Of a DNA stretch of 51,245 bases, positions 42,951 to 51,188 are shown one piece after another (the first letter of the stretch is position 1; every line of letters begins with the position of its first letter). Under the pieces are notes generated by a model. That model made no database searches. It saw only the letters and a list, made by a program, of their open reading frames with translations, and had not been told where the DNA came from. The position numbers and the translations under genes are program-made. The DNA is from Variovorax sp. KBW07 (GTDB taxonomy: Bacteria; Pseudomonadota; Gammaproteobacteria; Burkholderiales; Burkholderiaceae_C). The stretch covers positions 1 through 51,245 of the forward strand of contig NZ_QAJK01000135.1 of the NCBI RefSeq assembly GCF_003852515.1. The letters are read 5' to 3'.

Positions 42951-43754
42951 ATGGCGCAAGCTTCACAGCGCACAGTTTTTCACGGCTCGACGCTCGCACG
43001 CCTGCTCTCTCGACTGACCGATATCGACGTCCGCGAATCCAGACAAGGCACTGCGGACCGTCTGAGCCAATGGTTCGGCTGGACCGACGCCATCTCGCTG
43101 TCCGCGGCGCTGGACGGCAGTCCGGCGGCCGCGCAGTCCAGTTCGCGCGCGTCCGGCAATGCCGAGCAAAGCGAATGCACCCGCGTGCGGGCCGCGTTGA
43201 CGCAGGCCATTGCCGAAGACTGCGCGCCCGCGGTGGCAAAAAAGCGGGTTCACCCACACCACCCGCAGGCGCCTGCAACGCCCGCCAAGCCAACCGCGCC
43301 GGCCATGCCGGCCGGCGACACCCCCGTGGACACCGCCGCCGCCTTCGCCCCGTACCGTCGGCGCTACCTCACACGGCAACAGGCCATGGAGACGCGCATC
43401 GCCCCCTTGCGCGCCCGCGTGCGCGCCACGCTGGCCACCCGGTCGCCCGACATGGCGCGGCTCGCCGCCGTCGACGTGGTCATGGAACAGGCCCTGGCCG
43501 CGCAGGAGCGCCGCCTGCTGTCGACCGTGCCCGTGCTGCTCGAAAAGCATTTCGAGCGCCTGCGCCAGGCCGCCCAGCCGGTGCCCGACGACACCACTGA
43601 CCTCACCCAGGCGCCGGGCGAACCCGGCGCCGCCACCCCATCTTCCGAGTGGCTGAACGTTTTCTGCAGGCACATGCAGGACGTGCTGCTCGCCGAACTC
43701 GACATTCGATTGCAACCGGTCGAAGGGCTGCTCGACGCCCTTCGCACGAGCTAG
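42951..43754 (+). CDS. DUF3348 protein, first gene of motor-like operon
   Basis: A 267-residue soluble protein recognised as DUF3348 from its N-terminus (FHGSTLARLLSRLTDIDV, then RQGTADRLSQWFGWTDAISL) and its gene order. A His/Pro/Ala-rich linker follows (about 100-125). A helical C-terminal domain has YLTRQQAMETRIAPLRARVR, LLSTVPVLLEKHFERLRQA and LNVFCRHMQDVLLAELDIRL. There is no signal peptide or membrane segment, so it acts in the cytosol. It starts the DUF3348-DUF802-OmpA-DUF2894 operon; the next gene begins 22 bases on. A cytosolic partner of the membrane complex is the natural guess. No catalytic motif is seen. Confidence 0.82.
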   Translation: MAQASQRTVFHGSTLARLLSRLTDIDVRESRQGTADRLSQWFGWTDAISLSAALDGSPAAAQSSSRASGNAEQSECTRVRAALTQAIAEDCAPAVAKKRVHPHHPQAPATPAKPTAPAMPAGDTPVDTAAAFAPYRRRYLTRQQAMETRIAPLRARVRATLATRSPDMARLAAVDVVMEQALAAQERRLLSTVPVLLEKHFERLRQAAQPVPDDTTDLTQAPGEPGAATPSSEWLNVFCRHMQDVLLAELDIRLQPVEGLLDALRTS

Positions 43755-43776
43755 CCAGCCAGACAACCAGATTCCC

Positions 43777-46224
43777 ATGAACAGATTTCTTCATTACGCC
43801 GCTTTCATCGTGGGCCTGGCCGCCGTCTGCTGGGTCGGTATCGGGTACATCGGCTCTAACCCGCTGGCGCTGGCCATCACCCTGCTGATCGGCGCGTTCT
43901 ACCTGATGGGCGCGCTGGAACTGCACCGCTTTCACCAGGCCACCACCACGCTGTCGCGCGCCGTGACGGACATGACTGACATGCCCCAAGCCCCGGCGAG
44001 CCTGGGCCAGTGGCTCGACCAGCTGCATCCGTCGCTGCGCAACGCCGTGCGCCTGCGCGTCGAAGGCGAGCGCGTCGGCCTGCCCGGCCCGGCCCTCACG
44101 CCTTACCTGGCGGGCCTGTTGGTGCTACTCGGCATGCTGGGCACCTTCCTGGGCATGGTCGTCACGCTGAACGGCACCGGCTCGGCGCTGGAGCACGCGA
44201 CCGACCTGCAGGCCATGCGCGCCTCGCTGGCGGCGCCGGTCAAGGGCCTGGGCGTGGCCTTCGGCACCTCGCTGGCCGGCGTGGCCGCATCGGCGATGCT
44301 CGGCCTGGTGTCCGCCCTGTGCCGGCGCGACCGGCTGCAGGCCGCGCAACTGCTCGACACGCGCATCGCCACCACCTTGCGCGTCTTCTCGCTGGCGCAC
44401 CAGCGCGAAGAGTCGTTCAGGCTGCTGCAGGCCCAGGGCCAGGCAATGCCCGCGCTGGTCGACCGCCTGCAACTGCTGATGGAAGCGATGGCGCAGCAGA
44501 ACCATGCGCTGAACGAGCGCCTCATTTCCAGCCAGGACAGCTTCCATGGCAAGGCCGAAGCCGCCTACGCCAGCCTGGCCACCTCGGTCGACCATTCGCT
44601 CAAGCAGAGCCTGACCGAAGGCGCCCGCATTGCCGGCGCCACCATCCAGCCGGTCGTCGAAGCCACCATGGCGGGCATTGCGCGCGAAACCGCCGCGCTG
44701 CACGACACCGTGGGGCACAGCGTGCAGCAGCAACTCGAAGGGCTCTCGACCCGTTTCGAAGCCAGCACCGCCACCGTGGCCGAGATCTGGAAAAGCGCCC
44801 TCGACGGCCACCAGCGCGCGAGCATGGCGCTGTCCGACGACCTGCGTGGCTCGCTCGGCCAGTTCGCCGAAACCTTCGAGCAGCGCTCGGCCTCGCTGGT
44901 GGACAGCGTGGCGGCCCGGCTTGAAACGACGGTCGGCAGCGTGTCCGACAACTGGCGCGATGCCCTGGCGCAGCAGGCGCGCGCCAGCGAAACCTTGTCG
45001 GGCGACACCCAGCGTGCCCTGGCCGCCGCGTCGGCCACCTTCGCGCAGCACTCGGCGTCGCTGCTGAACACGGTGGGCCAGGCGCACACCGAGCTGCAGA
45101 CCGAAATGGCCTCGCGCGACCAGCAACGCCTGGCCGCCTGGACCCAGTCGCTCGAAGCCATGGCCGTGTCGCTCAAGCAGGAATGGCAGCAGGCCGGCGC
45201 CCGCAACGAAAACCAGCAGCAGGAAATCTGCAAGACGCTGGCCGACACCGCGCGCGACATCTCCGCCCAGACGGAAGCCCACGCGAAGAGCACCATCGCC
45301 GAAATCGGCCAGCTGGTGCAGGCCGCGTCGGAAGCGCCACGCGCCGCCGCCGAAGTGATTGCCGAACTGCGCGAGAAGCAGGCCGGCTTCGAGCAGCACT
45401 CGGTGTCGCTGCTGCAAACGGTGAACCAGGCGCATACCGACCTGCAGGCCGAAATGGCCTCGCGCGACCAGCAGCGCCTGGCGGCCTGGACCCAGTCGCT
45501 CGAAGCCATGGCCCGGTCGCTGCAGCAGGAGTGGCAACAGGCCGGCACGCGCAGCGAAAACCAGCAGCAGGAAATCTGCAGGACGCTGGCCGAAACCGCG
45601 CGCGACATTGCTGCCCAGACCCACGCGAACGCGCAGAGCACCATCGCCGAGATCGGCCAGCTGGTGCAGGCCGCGTCGGAAGCCCCACGCGCCGCCGCCG
45701 AAGTGATCGCCGAGCTGCGCCAGAAGCTGACCGACAGCATGGCGCGCGACAACACCATGCTGGAAGAACGCAGCCGCATCCTGGGCACGCTGGAAACCCT
45801 GCTCGACGCGGTGAACCATGCGTCGACCGAGCAGCGCGCGGCCATCGATTCGCTGGTTGCGGCATCGGCCGAACTGCTCGACCGCGTGGGCACGCGCTTC
45901 ACCGACAAGGTCGACGCGGAAACCGGAAAAATGGCCGACGTCGCCGCGCAGATCACCGGCAGCGCCGTCGAAGTGGCGAGCCTGGGCGAGGCCTTCGGCT
46001 TCGCGGTGCAGCTGTTCACCGAATCGAACGACAAGCTGGGCGCGCACCTGCAGCGCATCGAAGGCGCGCTGGGCAAGTCGATTGCGCGCAGCGACGAGCA
46101 GCTGGCCTACTACGTGGCACAGGCGAGGGAAGTCATCGACCTGAGCATCATGTCGCAGAAGCAGATCGTCGAAGACCTGCAGCACATCGCCAGCCGGCGC
46201 GTGGCCGTGGGCAGCGAAGCGTGA
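43777..46224 (+). CDS. DUF802 MotA/ExbB/ZorA-like membrane protein with long coiled-coil tail
   Basis: An 815-residue protein. Four hydrophobic segments lie at about 5-26, 30-48, 107-132 and 157-182. The last two, LAGLLVLLGMLGTFLGMVVT and GLGVAFGTSLAGVAASAMLG, are the MotA/TolQ/ExbB proton-channel signature. Residues 185-815 form a helical, Gln/Ala/Glu-rich tail that should project into the cytosol. Within it, a block of 116 residues is duplicated in tandem (45049-45378 and 45397-45726). This matches the ZorA plan of Zorya defence (stator plus long tail). Its stop overlaps the start of the OmpA/MotB-like gene by one base (TGATG). It probably forms a 5:2-type ion-driven complex with that protein. 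Confidence 0.83.
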   Translation: MNRFLHYAAFIVGLAAVCWVGIGYIGSNPLALAITLLIGAFYLMGALELHRFHQATTTLSRAVTDMTDMPQAPASLGQWLDQLHPSLRNAVRLRVEGERVGLPGPALTPYLAGLLVLLGMLGTFLGMVVTLNGTGSALEHATDLQAMRASLAAPVKGLGVAFGTSLAGVAASAMLGLVSALCRRDRLQAAQLLDTRIATTLRVFSLAHQREESFRLLQAQGQAMPALVDRLQLLMEAMAQQNHALNERLISSQDSFHGKAEAAYASLATSVDHSLKQSLTEGARIAGATIQPVVEATMAGIARETAALHDTVGHSVQQQLEGLSTRFEASTATVAEIWKSALDGHQRASMALSDDLRGSLGQFAETFEQRSASLVDSVAARLETTVGSVSDNWRDALAQQARASETLSGDTQRALAAASATFAQHSASLLNTVGQAHTELQTEMASRDQQRLAAWTQSLEAMAVSLKQEWQQAGARNENQQQEICKTLADTARDISAQTEAHAKSTIAEIGQLVQAASEAPRAAAEVIAELREKQAGFEQHSVSLLQTVNQAHTDLQAEMASRDQQRLAAWTQSLEAMARSLQQEWQQAGTRSENQQQEICRTLAETARDIAAQTHANAQSTIAEIGQLVQAASEAPRAAAEVIAELRQKLTDSMARDNTMLEERSRILGTLETLLDAVNHASTEQRAAIDSLVAASAELLDRVGTRFTDKVDAETGKMADVAAQITGSAVEVASLGEAFGFAVQLFTESNDKLGAHLQRIEGALGKSIARSDEQLAYYVAQAREVIDLSIMSQKQIVEDLQHIASRRVAVGSEA
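45049..45726 (+). repeat. in-frame tandem duplication inside the coiled-coil tail
   Basis: Bases 45049-45378 and 45397-45726 are near-identical at a 348-base (116-codon) period. Both encode HS(A/V)SLL(N/Q)TV(G/N)QAHT, then EMASRDQQRLAAWTQSLEAM, QEWQQAG, IAEIGQLVQAASEAPRAAAE. The few changes are conservative (for example K/R and D/E). Because the period is a whole number of codons, copy-number change would lengthen or shorten the tail by about 116 residues without a frameshift. Confidence 0.88.
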
Positions 46225-46871
46225 TGACCGAAGACGTCGACGCCGGCGTCGAGCCGACGGTGCCCGTGTGGGCCGTCTTCGGCGACCTGATGGCCGGGCT
46301 GCTGGGCGCCTTCGTGCTGATCCTGGTGTGCGTGATCGGCATGCAGCTGGAACTGGCGAACAAGCTCGAAACCGAGGTCAAGCAGCGCCAGGCCGAAGCC
46401 AAGCGGCTGCAGACGCTCGAGCAGGCGCTGGCGGGCCCGCTGGCCGCGGGCCGAGTGACGCTGAACAACGGGCGCATCGGCATCAGCGGCAGCGTGCTGT
46501 TTGCCATGAGCTCGGCCGAGTTGCAGCCCGAAGGCCGGCAACTCCTGAAGAGCCTGGCCGGTCCGCTCACGGCGTACCTGCAGGCCCGCGACGAGATCCT
46601 GATGGTTAGCGGCTTCACCGACGACCGGCAAGTGCGCGGCGGCAGCCGGCAGTTTGCCGACAACTGGGAGCTGTCGGCCCAGCGCGCCCTGACGGTGACG
46701 CGCACGCTCATCGAAGAAGGCATTCCCTCGTCGTCGATCTTTGCCGCGGCCTTCGGTGCCGAGCAGGCGGTGGCGTCGAATGCCGATGCCGACGGACGCT
46801 CGCGCAACCGGCGCGTCGAAATGGCGCCCACGCCCCGGCCGTCCAACGCGGCCAGGAAGCCTCGTGAGTAG
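46224..46871 (+). CDS. OmpA/MotB/ZorB-like peptidoglycan-binding stator protein
   Basis: A 215-residue protein with one N-terminal membrane helix (about 17-40). The aspartate in VWAVFGDLMAGLLGAFVLIL (D21) sits at the start of the helix, where MotB and ZorB carry their ion-binding aspartate. A coiled-coil neck follows (KLETEVKQRQAEAKRLQTLE). The C-terminal OmpA domain has FAMSSAELQPEGRQLL, GFTDDRQV, NWELSAQRALTVTRTL and GRSRNRRVEM, the residues that hold peptidoglycan. It overlaps the DUF802 stop by one base and the next gene by 8 bases, so equal or fixed-ratio synthesis is likely. It anchors the DUF802 rotor/stator to the cell wall. Confidence 0.88.
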   Translation: MTEDVDAGVEPTVPVWAVFGDLMAGLLGAFVLILVCVIGMQLELANKLETEVKQRQAEAKRLQTLEQALAGPLAAGRVTLNNGRIGISGSVLFAMSSAELQPEGRQLLKSLAGPLTAYLQARDEILMVSGFTDDRQVRGGSRQFADNWELSAQRALTVTRTLIEEGIPSSSIFAAAFGAEQAVASNADADGRSRNRRVEMAPTPRPSNAARKPRE

Positions 46872-47577
46872 CGAAGAAAAAGAAAGCGCGGGCGACGACG
46901 TGGCGCAGAGCGGTGCGATGCTCGACGCATGGCGCGCGCGTGGCGCCGATCGCATCGACCCGGTGCGCTTTCGCTTCATCGAGGCGATGGCCCGGCGCAC
47001 GGCCGGCCAGCAAGGCGACGCGCGGCGCCTGCTGGAAGACAGGCTGGCCGGTTTGCTCGCGGCGTATGGCGAGCGTGTGGCCGCGGGGGAGCAGGCCGCT
47101 GACAGCATGGCACCGCCGGCAGCCGTCGCCATTGCCATCGCCACGCAGCAGCAGCAGCAAAGCCAGCCCCCGCGCGGGGCACTCGCGGAACTCGTCGAGC
47201 ACCTCGGCCGCGTGTCGGCCCACGGGGACGGCCCGGCGCCCGGCGATGCGGTGGCCAGCCTCACGCCTTCCGGTGAAGAGAAAACACTTCGCTATTTCCG
47301 CAACACGTGGTCGCGGCTCAGTGCCGAGCGGCGCGTGACGCAGTCGCTGGCCAAGGTGCCGGAGAACGCCGGCCCGCTCAACTCGCACCACCTCGTGCAC
47401 CGGTCGCTCACGCTCATGCGCGACCTGTCGCCGGAGTACCTGAACCGCTTCATGTCGTATGTCGACACCTTGCTGTGGATCGACCAGGTGAACAGCAGCG
47501 GTGCCGCCGCTCCGGCGGGCGCGAATGCGCCACGCGCCGAGAGCGGCAAGAAGACGGCGCGCGCTAAACCGGGTTGA
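46864..47577 (+). CDS. DUF2894 protein, last gene of motor-like operon
   Basis: A 237-residue soluble protein of the DUF2894 family, recognised from gene order and segments such as DPVRFRFIEAMARRTAGQQG, TLRYFRNTWSRLSAERRVTQ, SLTLMRDLSPEYLNRFMSYV and DTLLWIDQV. A Gln-rich stretch lies near the centre (about residues 98-105). There is no signal peptide or catalytic motif. The start is a GTG inside the end of the OmpA-like gene (8-base overlap). Together with DUF3348 it frames the membrane pair and probably binds the cytosolic tail. Its 3' end overlaps the convergent CinA-family gene by 14 bases. Confidence 0.8.
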   Translation: MSSEEKESAGDDVAQSGAMLDAWRARGADRIDPVRFRFIEAMARRTAGQQGDARRLLEDRLAGLLAAYGERVAAGEQAADSMAPPAAVAIAIATQQQQQSQPPRGALAELVEHLGRVSAHGDGPAPGDAVASLTPSGEEKTLRYFRNTWSRLSAERRVTQSLAKVPENAGPLNSHHLVHRSLTLMRDLSPEYLNRFMSYVDTLLWIDQVNSSGAAAPAGANAPRAESGKKTARAKPG

Positions 47578-48142
47578 TGCCCGCGCCGGCGCCCGCTTCG
47601 GGTGCCCGCAGCGTTTCGTCGAACAGCTGCAGCAGCTGCCGCGCGAACACTTCCATGTTTGCCGGACGGTCGGTGTCGCCCGTCTCGACGGTCCGGCTGG
47701 CCGTGACCATGCCACCGCCAGGGCCGGAGCCTGAGCCAGCAACGGCCACGCACACATGCCCCGGCGCATCGCCGTACGGGCTGCCCGATGGCCCGGCCGC
47801 GCCGCTTTCGCAGATGCCCCAGGTCGCGCGATGGCTGTCGCGTATCCGGGCCGCGATGAAGCGGGCATAGGGCTCGGTCTCGGCGCGCATGCCGTTCATG
47901 TCCTCGGGCACCAGCCCCAGCAGCGCCTTGCCGGCGCGGCGCGAATAGACGACCGCGCCGCCCAGAAAGAAGGCCGACGCGCCCGGTATGGCGAGCAGCG
48001 CGGCCGACACCAGCCCGCCGGCCGACGACTCGGCGACCGCCACCGTCTGGCGCCGTTCGCGCAGCGTGGCGCCCACGCGTGCGGCGAGCACGGCCAGCGG
48101 TTCGAGGGAAGAGTGCGTGGTGATGGCTGTCATGGCATTCAT
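47564..48142 (-). CDS. CinA-family nicotinamide-nucleotide amidohydrolase (PncC-type domain)
   Basis: A 192-residue stand-alone CinA C-terminal domain. It shows VAVAESSAGGLVSAALLAIPG (family AESCTGG variant), FFLGGAVVYSRRAGKALLGL, WGICESGAAGPSGSPYGDAP and GHVCVAVAGSG. E. coli PncC deamidates NMN to NaMN in the pyridine-nucleotide cycle. The family signature usually reads AESCTGG; here the cysteine-threonine pair is Ser-Ala, so activity is less certain. Its start overlaps the DJ-1/PfpI stop by 4 bases (coupled). Confidence 0.82.
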   Translation of the reverse strand: MNAMTAITTHSSLEPLAVLAARVGATLRERRQTVAVAESSAGGLVSAALLAIPGASAFFLGGAVVYSRRAGKALLGLVPEDMNGMRAETEPYARFIAARIRDSHRATWGICESGAAGPSGSPYGDAPGHVCVAVAGSGSGPGGGMVTASRTVETGDTDRPANMEVFARQLLQLFDETLRAPEAGAGAGINPV

Positions 48143-48786
48143 GGGTTCCCCGCCCGCTTGACGGGCCGCCGCACATACGCCGGCGCGCGCTCGTGGCTCG
48201 CCGTGCTGCCGTACACCGTGTCCGCCGGGTAGTACTCCGCCTGCAGCTGCACCTTGGCGGCGGCTTCCTCGCCCGCCGTGTGGGCAATAAAGGCCAGCAT
48301 CAGGTCGGTACCGGCCGATACCCCGGCCGAGGTCCACACGTCGCCGTCCTGCACAAAGCGCTGCTCGACCACCTTCACGTCGCCCAATGCGCGCAGGCGG
48401 TCTAGCGAACCCCAGTGCGTGGTTGCGGTCCTGCCCGACAGCAGGCCGGCCGCATGCAGCACGAAGGCGCCGGTGCACACCGACAGCAGTGCCTTGCAGC
48501 GGGGCGCCTGGTCGGCCAGGAAGCGCACCATCGCGGGGTTGTCGACCTCGCGGCGCGTGCCCATGCCGCCGGGCACCAGCAGGCAGTCCAGCGGCGGGCA
48601 GTCGGCAAAAGACACGTGCGGGTTGATGGACAAGCCCTTGGCGCAGGCCACCGGTTCGCGCTTCTCGGCGACGATGAGGCAGTGGGCGGGGCCCGCCGCC
48701 AGCTTGCTCCACATGGTGAGCATTTCCCAGGGGCCGACGAAGTCGAGTTCTTCGACGTCGGGGAATACGATGATCCCGAAATTCAT
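48139..48786 (-). CDS. DJ-1/PfpI-family protein (isonitrile hydratase/GATase1-like)
   Basis: A 215-residue DJ-1/PfpI-fold protein. It begins MNFGIIVFPDVEELDFVGPW, where the glutamate (about E12-E13) is typical of the fold. The nucleophile elbow is KALLSVCTGAFVLHAAGLL with the reactive cysteine, followed by TTHWGSLD. This pattern is closest to the isonitrile-hydratase or ThiJ-like group rather than the AraC-fused regulators, as no DNA-binding domain is present. AAGGAG lies 9 bases before ATG 48786. It is first in a two-gene operon with the CinA gene and divergent from phaB across about 195 bases. Confidence 0.83.
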   Translation of the reverse strand: MNFGIIVFPDVEELDFVGPWEMLTMWSKLAAGPAHCLIVAEKREPVACAKGLSINPHVSFADCPPLDCLLVPGGMGTRREVDNPAMVRFLADQAPRCKALLSVCTGAFVLHAAGLLSGRTATTHWGSLDRLRALGDVKVVEQRFVQDGDVWTSAGVSAGTDLMLAFIAHTAGEEAAAKVQLQAEYYPADTVYGSTASHERAPAYVRRPVKRAGNP

Positions 48787-48981
48787 ACTTTCGAACTCCT
48801 TGAAGGTAGAGGCCGTGCAAGAGCGTACAGGCGGCAGCATAGAGGCGTGCGCCACGCCACGTCTTCGTGACAGCTGGTTGCAAGCTTGGCTCAGTGTTTT
48901 CCTCAGAGTTCGATGGCGTGAAAATGGCTAGAGTGAAGGCGGCCGTTCAGGCTTTTGCTAAGCACACATCAAGGAAATTTC

Positions 48982-49719
48982 ATGAGCAAGAAAGTTGCAT
49001 ATGTCACCGGAGGCATGGGTGGCATCGGAACAGCCATCTGCCAACGTCTGCACAAGGACGGATTCACCGTGGTCGCCGGTTGCGGCCCTACGCGCGACCA
49101 TGCCAAGTGGCTGGCCGAACAGAAAGCCGAAGGCTTCGAGTTCCACGCCTCCGTCGGCAACGTCGGCGACTGGCAATCCACCGTCGAGGCCTTCTCGGCC
49201 GCCAAGGCCGCGCACGGCGCGATCGACGTGCTGGTCAACAACGCCGGCATCACGCGCGACCGCATGTTCCTCAAGATGACGCCCGAGGACTGGAGCGCGG
49301 TCATCGAGACCAACCTGAACAGCATGTTCAACGTCACCAAGCAGGTGGTGGGCGACATGGTCGAGAAGGGCTGGGGCCGCATCATCAACATCAGCTCGGT
49401 CAACGGCGCCAAGGGCCAGGCGGGCCAGACCAACTATTCGGCGGCCAAGGCCGGCATGCACGGCTTCACGATGGCGCTGGCGCAGGAGCTCGCAAGCAAG
49501 GGTGTGACGGTCAACACCGTGAGCCCCGGCTACATCGGCACCGACATGGTGAAGGCCATCCGCCAGGAAGTGCTCGACAAGATCGTGGCGACCATCCCGG
49601 TCAAGCGCCTGGGCGAGCCCAGCGAAATTGCCTCCATCATCTCGTGGCTTGCCACGGACGAAGGCGGCTACAGCACCGGGGCCGACTTCTCGGTCAACGG
49701 TGGCCTCCACATGCACTGA
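48982..49719 (+). CDS. phaB: acetoacetyl-CoA reductase
   Basis: A 245-residue short-chain dehydrogenase. The NADP-binding glycine motif is TGGMGGIGTAICQRL, NNAG is at VLVNNAGITRD, and the catalytic Ser-Tyr-Lys is in NISSVNG and NYSAAKAG (Y152, K156). PGYIGTDMVKAI is characteristic of PhaB. It reduces acetoacetyl-CoA to (R)-3-hydroxybutyryl-CoA, the PHB monomer. The ATG at 48982 has AAGGA 8 bases upstream; the longer in-frame start at 48955 is less likely. It stands as a single gene with its own terminator, 15.9 kb from phaC-phaA. Confidence 0.93.
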   Translation: MSKKVAYVTGGMGGIGTAICQRLHKDGFTVVAGCGPTRDHAKWLAEQKAEGFEFHASVGNVGDWQSTVEAFSAAKAAHGAIDVLVNNAGITRDRMFLKMTPEDWSAVIETNLNSMFNVTKQVVGDMVEKGWGRIINISSVNGAKGQAGQTNYSAAKAGMHGFTMALAQELASKGVTVNTVSPGYIGTDMVKAIRQEVLDKIVATIPVKRLGEPSEIASIISWLATDEGGYSTGADFSVNGGLHMH

Positions 49720-49744
49720 GCATGCTGACCATCACCTGAACATG

Positions 49745-49767
49745 AAACCCGCTTCGGCGGGTTTTTT
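49745..49767 (+). terminator. intrinsic terminator after phaB
   Basis: A perfect 8-bp stem AAACCCGC (49745-49752) / GCGGGTTT (49757-49764) with a UUCG tetraloop is followed by a run of T to 49767. It lies 25 bases after the phaB stop. This is the strongest terminator in the window. Confidence 0.93.
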
Positions 49768-49785
49768 CATTTCAAGCGATGTGGC

Positions 49786-49799
49786 TTCTACGAATAGAA
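49786..49799. promoter_or_regulatory. small palindrome upstream of dctA
   Basis: TTCTA (49786-49790) and TAGAA (49795-49799) flank CGAA, about 45 bases before the dctA start, in an AT-richer stretch. It could be an operator for a dicarboxylate-responsive regulator. The arms are only 5 bp, so chance is not excluded. Confidence 0.25.
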
Positions 49800-49844
49800 A
49801 GTACGCGCTACCGCTCCTACAGTTCCGAACCCTCTGGAGGCACC

Positions 49845-51188
49845 ATGGAAAACACAACAAGTACACCCGCCAAGAAGCTCCCCCTGTACCGCTCCCTTTA
49901 CGTGCAGGTGATCACCGCGGTGATCATCGGCGTGCTGCTCGGCTACTTCTATCCGTCCGTCGGCGAGTCCATGAAGCCGCTCGGCGACGGCTTCATCAAG
50001 CTCATCAAGATGATCATCGCGCCGATCATCTTCTGCACGGTGGTGGTCGGCATCGCCGGCATGGAAGACATGAAGAAGGTCGGCAAGACCGGTGGCCTGG
50101 CGCTGCTCTATTTCGAGGTGGTGAGCTCCATCGCGCTGGTGGTCGGCCTGGTGCTGGTCAACGTGCTCAAGCCCGGCGAGGGCATGAACATCGACCCGGC
50201 CACGCTCGACACCAAGTCCATCGCCGCGTACACCGGTCCCGGCAAGATGACGGGCACGGTCGACTTCATCCTGAACATCATTCCCAACACCCTCGTGGAT
50301 GCCTTCGCCAAGGGCGAGATCCTGCAGGTGCTGCTGATCGCGGTGCTGTTCGGCTTTGCGCTGCACAGGTTCGGCGGCCGCGGCACGCTGGTGTTCGACG
50401 TGATCGAGAAGGGCTCGCACGTGCTCTTCGGCATCGTCAACTACATCATGAAGCTGGCGCCCATCGGCGCGTTCGGCGCCATGGCCTTCACCATCGGCAA
50501 GTACGGCGTGGGCAGCCTGTTCTCGCTGGGCAAGCTGATGGGCACGTTCTACCTGACCTGCCTGCTGTTCATCTTCGTGGTGCTGGGGCTCATCGCGCGC
50601 TTCCACGGCTTCAGCATCTGGAAGTTCATCAAGTACATCAAGGAAGAACTGCTGATCGTGCTGGGCACGTCGTCGAGCGAATCGGTGCTGCCGCGGATGA
50701 TGGAAAAAATGGAGAACCTGGGCGCAAACAAGACCTGCGTGGGCCTTGTCATTCCCACCGGCTATTCGTTCAACCTGGACGGCACGTCGATCTACCTGAC
50801 GATGGCGGCGGTGTTCATTGCGCAGGCAACCAACACGCCGATGACGCTGGTGCAGGAGATCACGCTGCTGGCGGTGTTGCTGCTGACGTCGAAGGGCGCG
50901 GCGGGCGTGACGGGCAGCGGCTTCATCGTGCTGGCGGCGACGCTGTCGGCGGTGGGGCATGTGCCGGTGGCGGGGCTGGCGCTGATCCTGGGCATCGACC
51001 GCTTCATGTCCGAGGCCCGCGCGCTGACGAACCTGATCGGCAACGGGGTGGCGACGATCGTGGTGGCCAAGTGGACGAACGAGCTGGACATGGACCGGTT
51101 GCAGGCCGGTCTGGACAACGAAACGTGGGTCGAGGCGCAGGAGCCGGAAGCACTCGACGCTGCTCGCACCAGCAAGATGGTCGGTTAG
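49845..51188 (+). CDS. dctA: C4-dicarboxylate transporter DctA
   Basis: A 447-residue inner-membrane symporter of the DAACS (SLC1-like) family. It shows [38 protein letters not shown], the serine-rich hairpin [37 protein letters not shown] with the NMDGT-like motif, and [20 protein letters not shown]. It takes up succinate, fumarate, malate and often orotate with protons or sodium. GGAGG lies 5 bases before ATG 49845. It has its own promoter region after the phaB terminator, and no dctBD pair is in the window. Confidence 0.94.
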   Translation: MENTTSTPAKKLPLYRSLYVQVITAVIIGVLLGYFYPSVGESMKPLGDGFIKLIKMIIAPIIFCTVVVGIAGMEDMKKVGKTGGLALLYFEVVSSIALVVGLVLVNVLKPGEGMNIDPATLDTKSIAAYTGPGKMTGTVDFILNIIPNTLVDAFAKGEILQVLLIAVLFGFALHRFGGRGTLVFDVIEKGSHVLFGIVNYIMKLAPIGAFGAMAFTIGKYGVGSLFSLGKLMGTFYLTCLLFIFVVLGLIARFHGFSIWKFIKYIKEELLIVLGTSSSESVLPRMMEKMENLGANKTCVGLVIPTGYSFNLDGTSIYLTMAAVFIAQATNTPMTLVQEITLLAVLLLTSKGAAGVTGSGFIVLAATLSAVGHVPVAGLALILGIDRFMSEARALTNLIGNGVATIVVAKWTNELDMDRLQAGLDNETWVEAQEPEALDAARTSKMVG

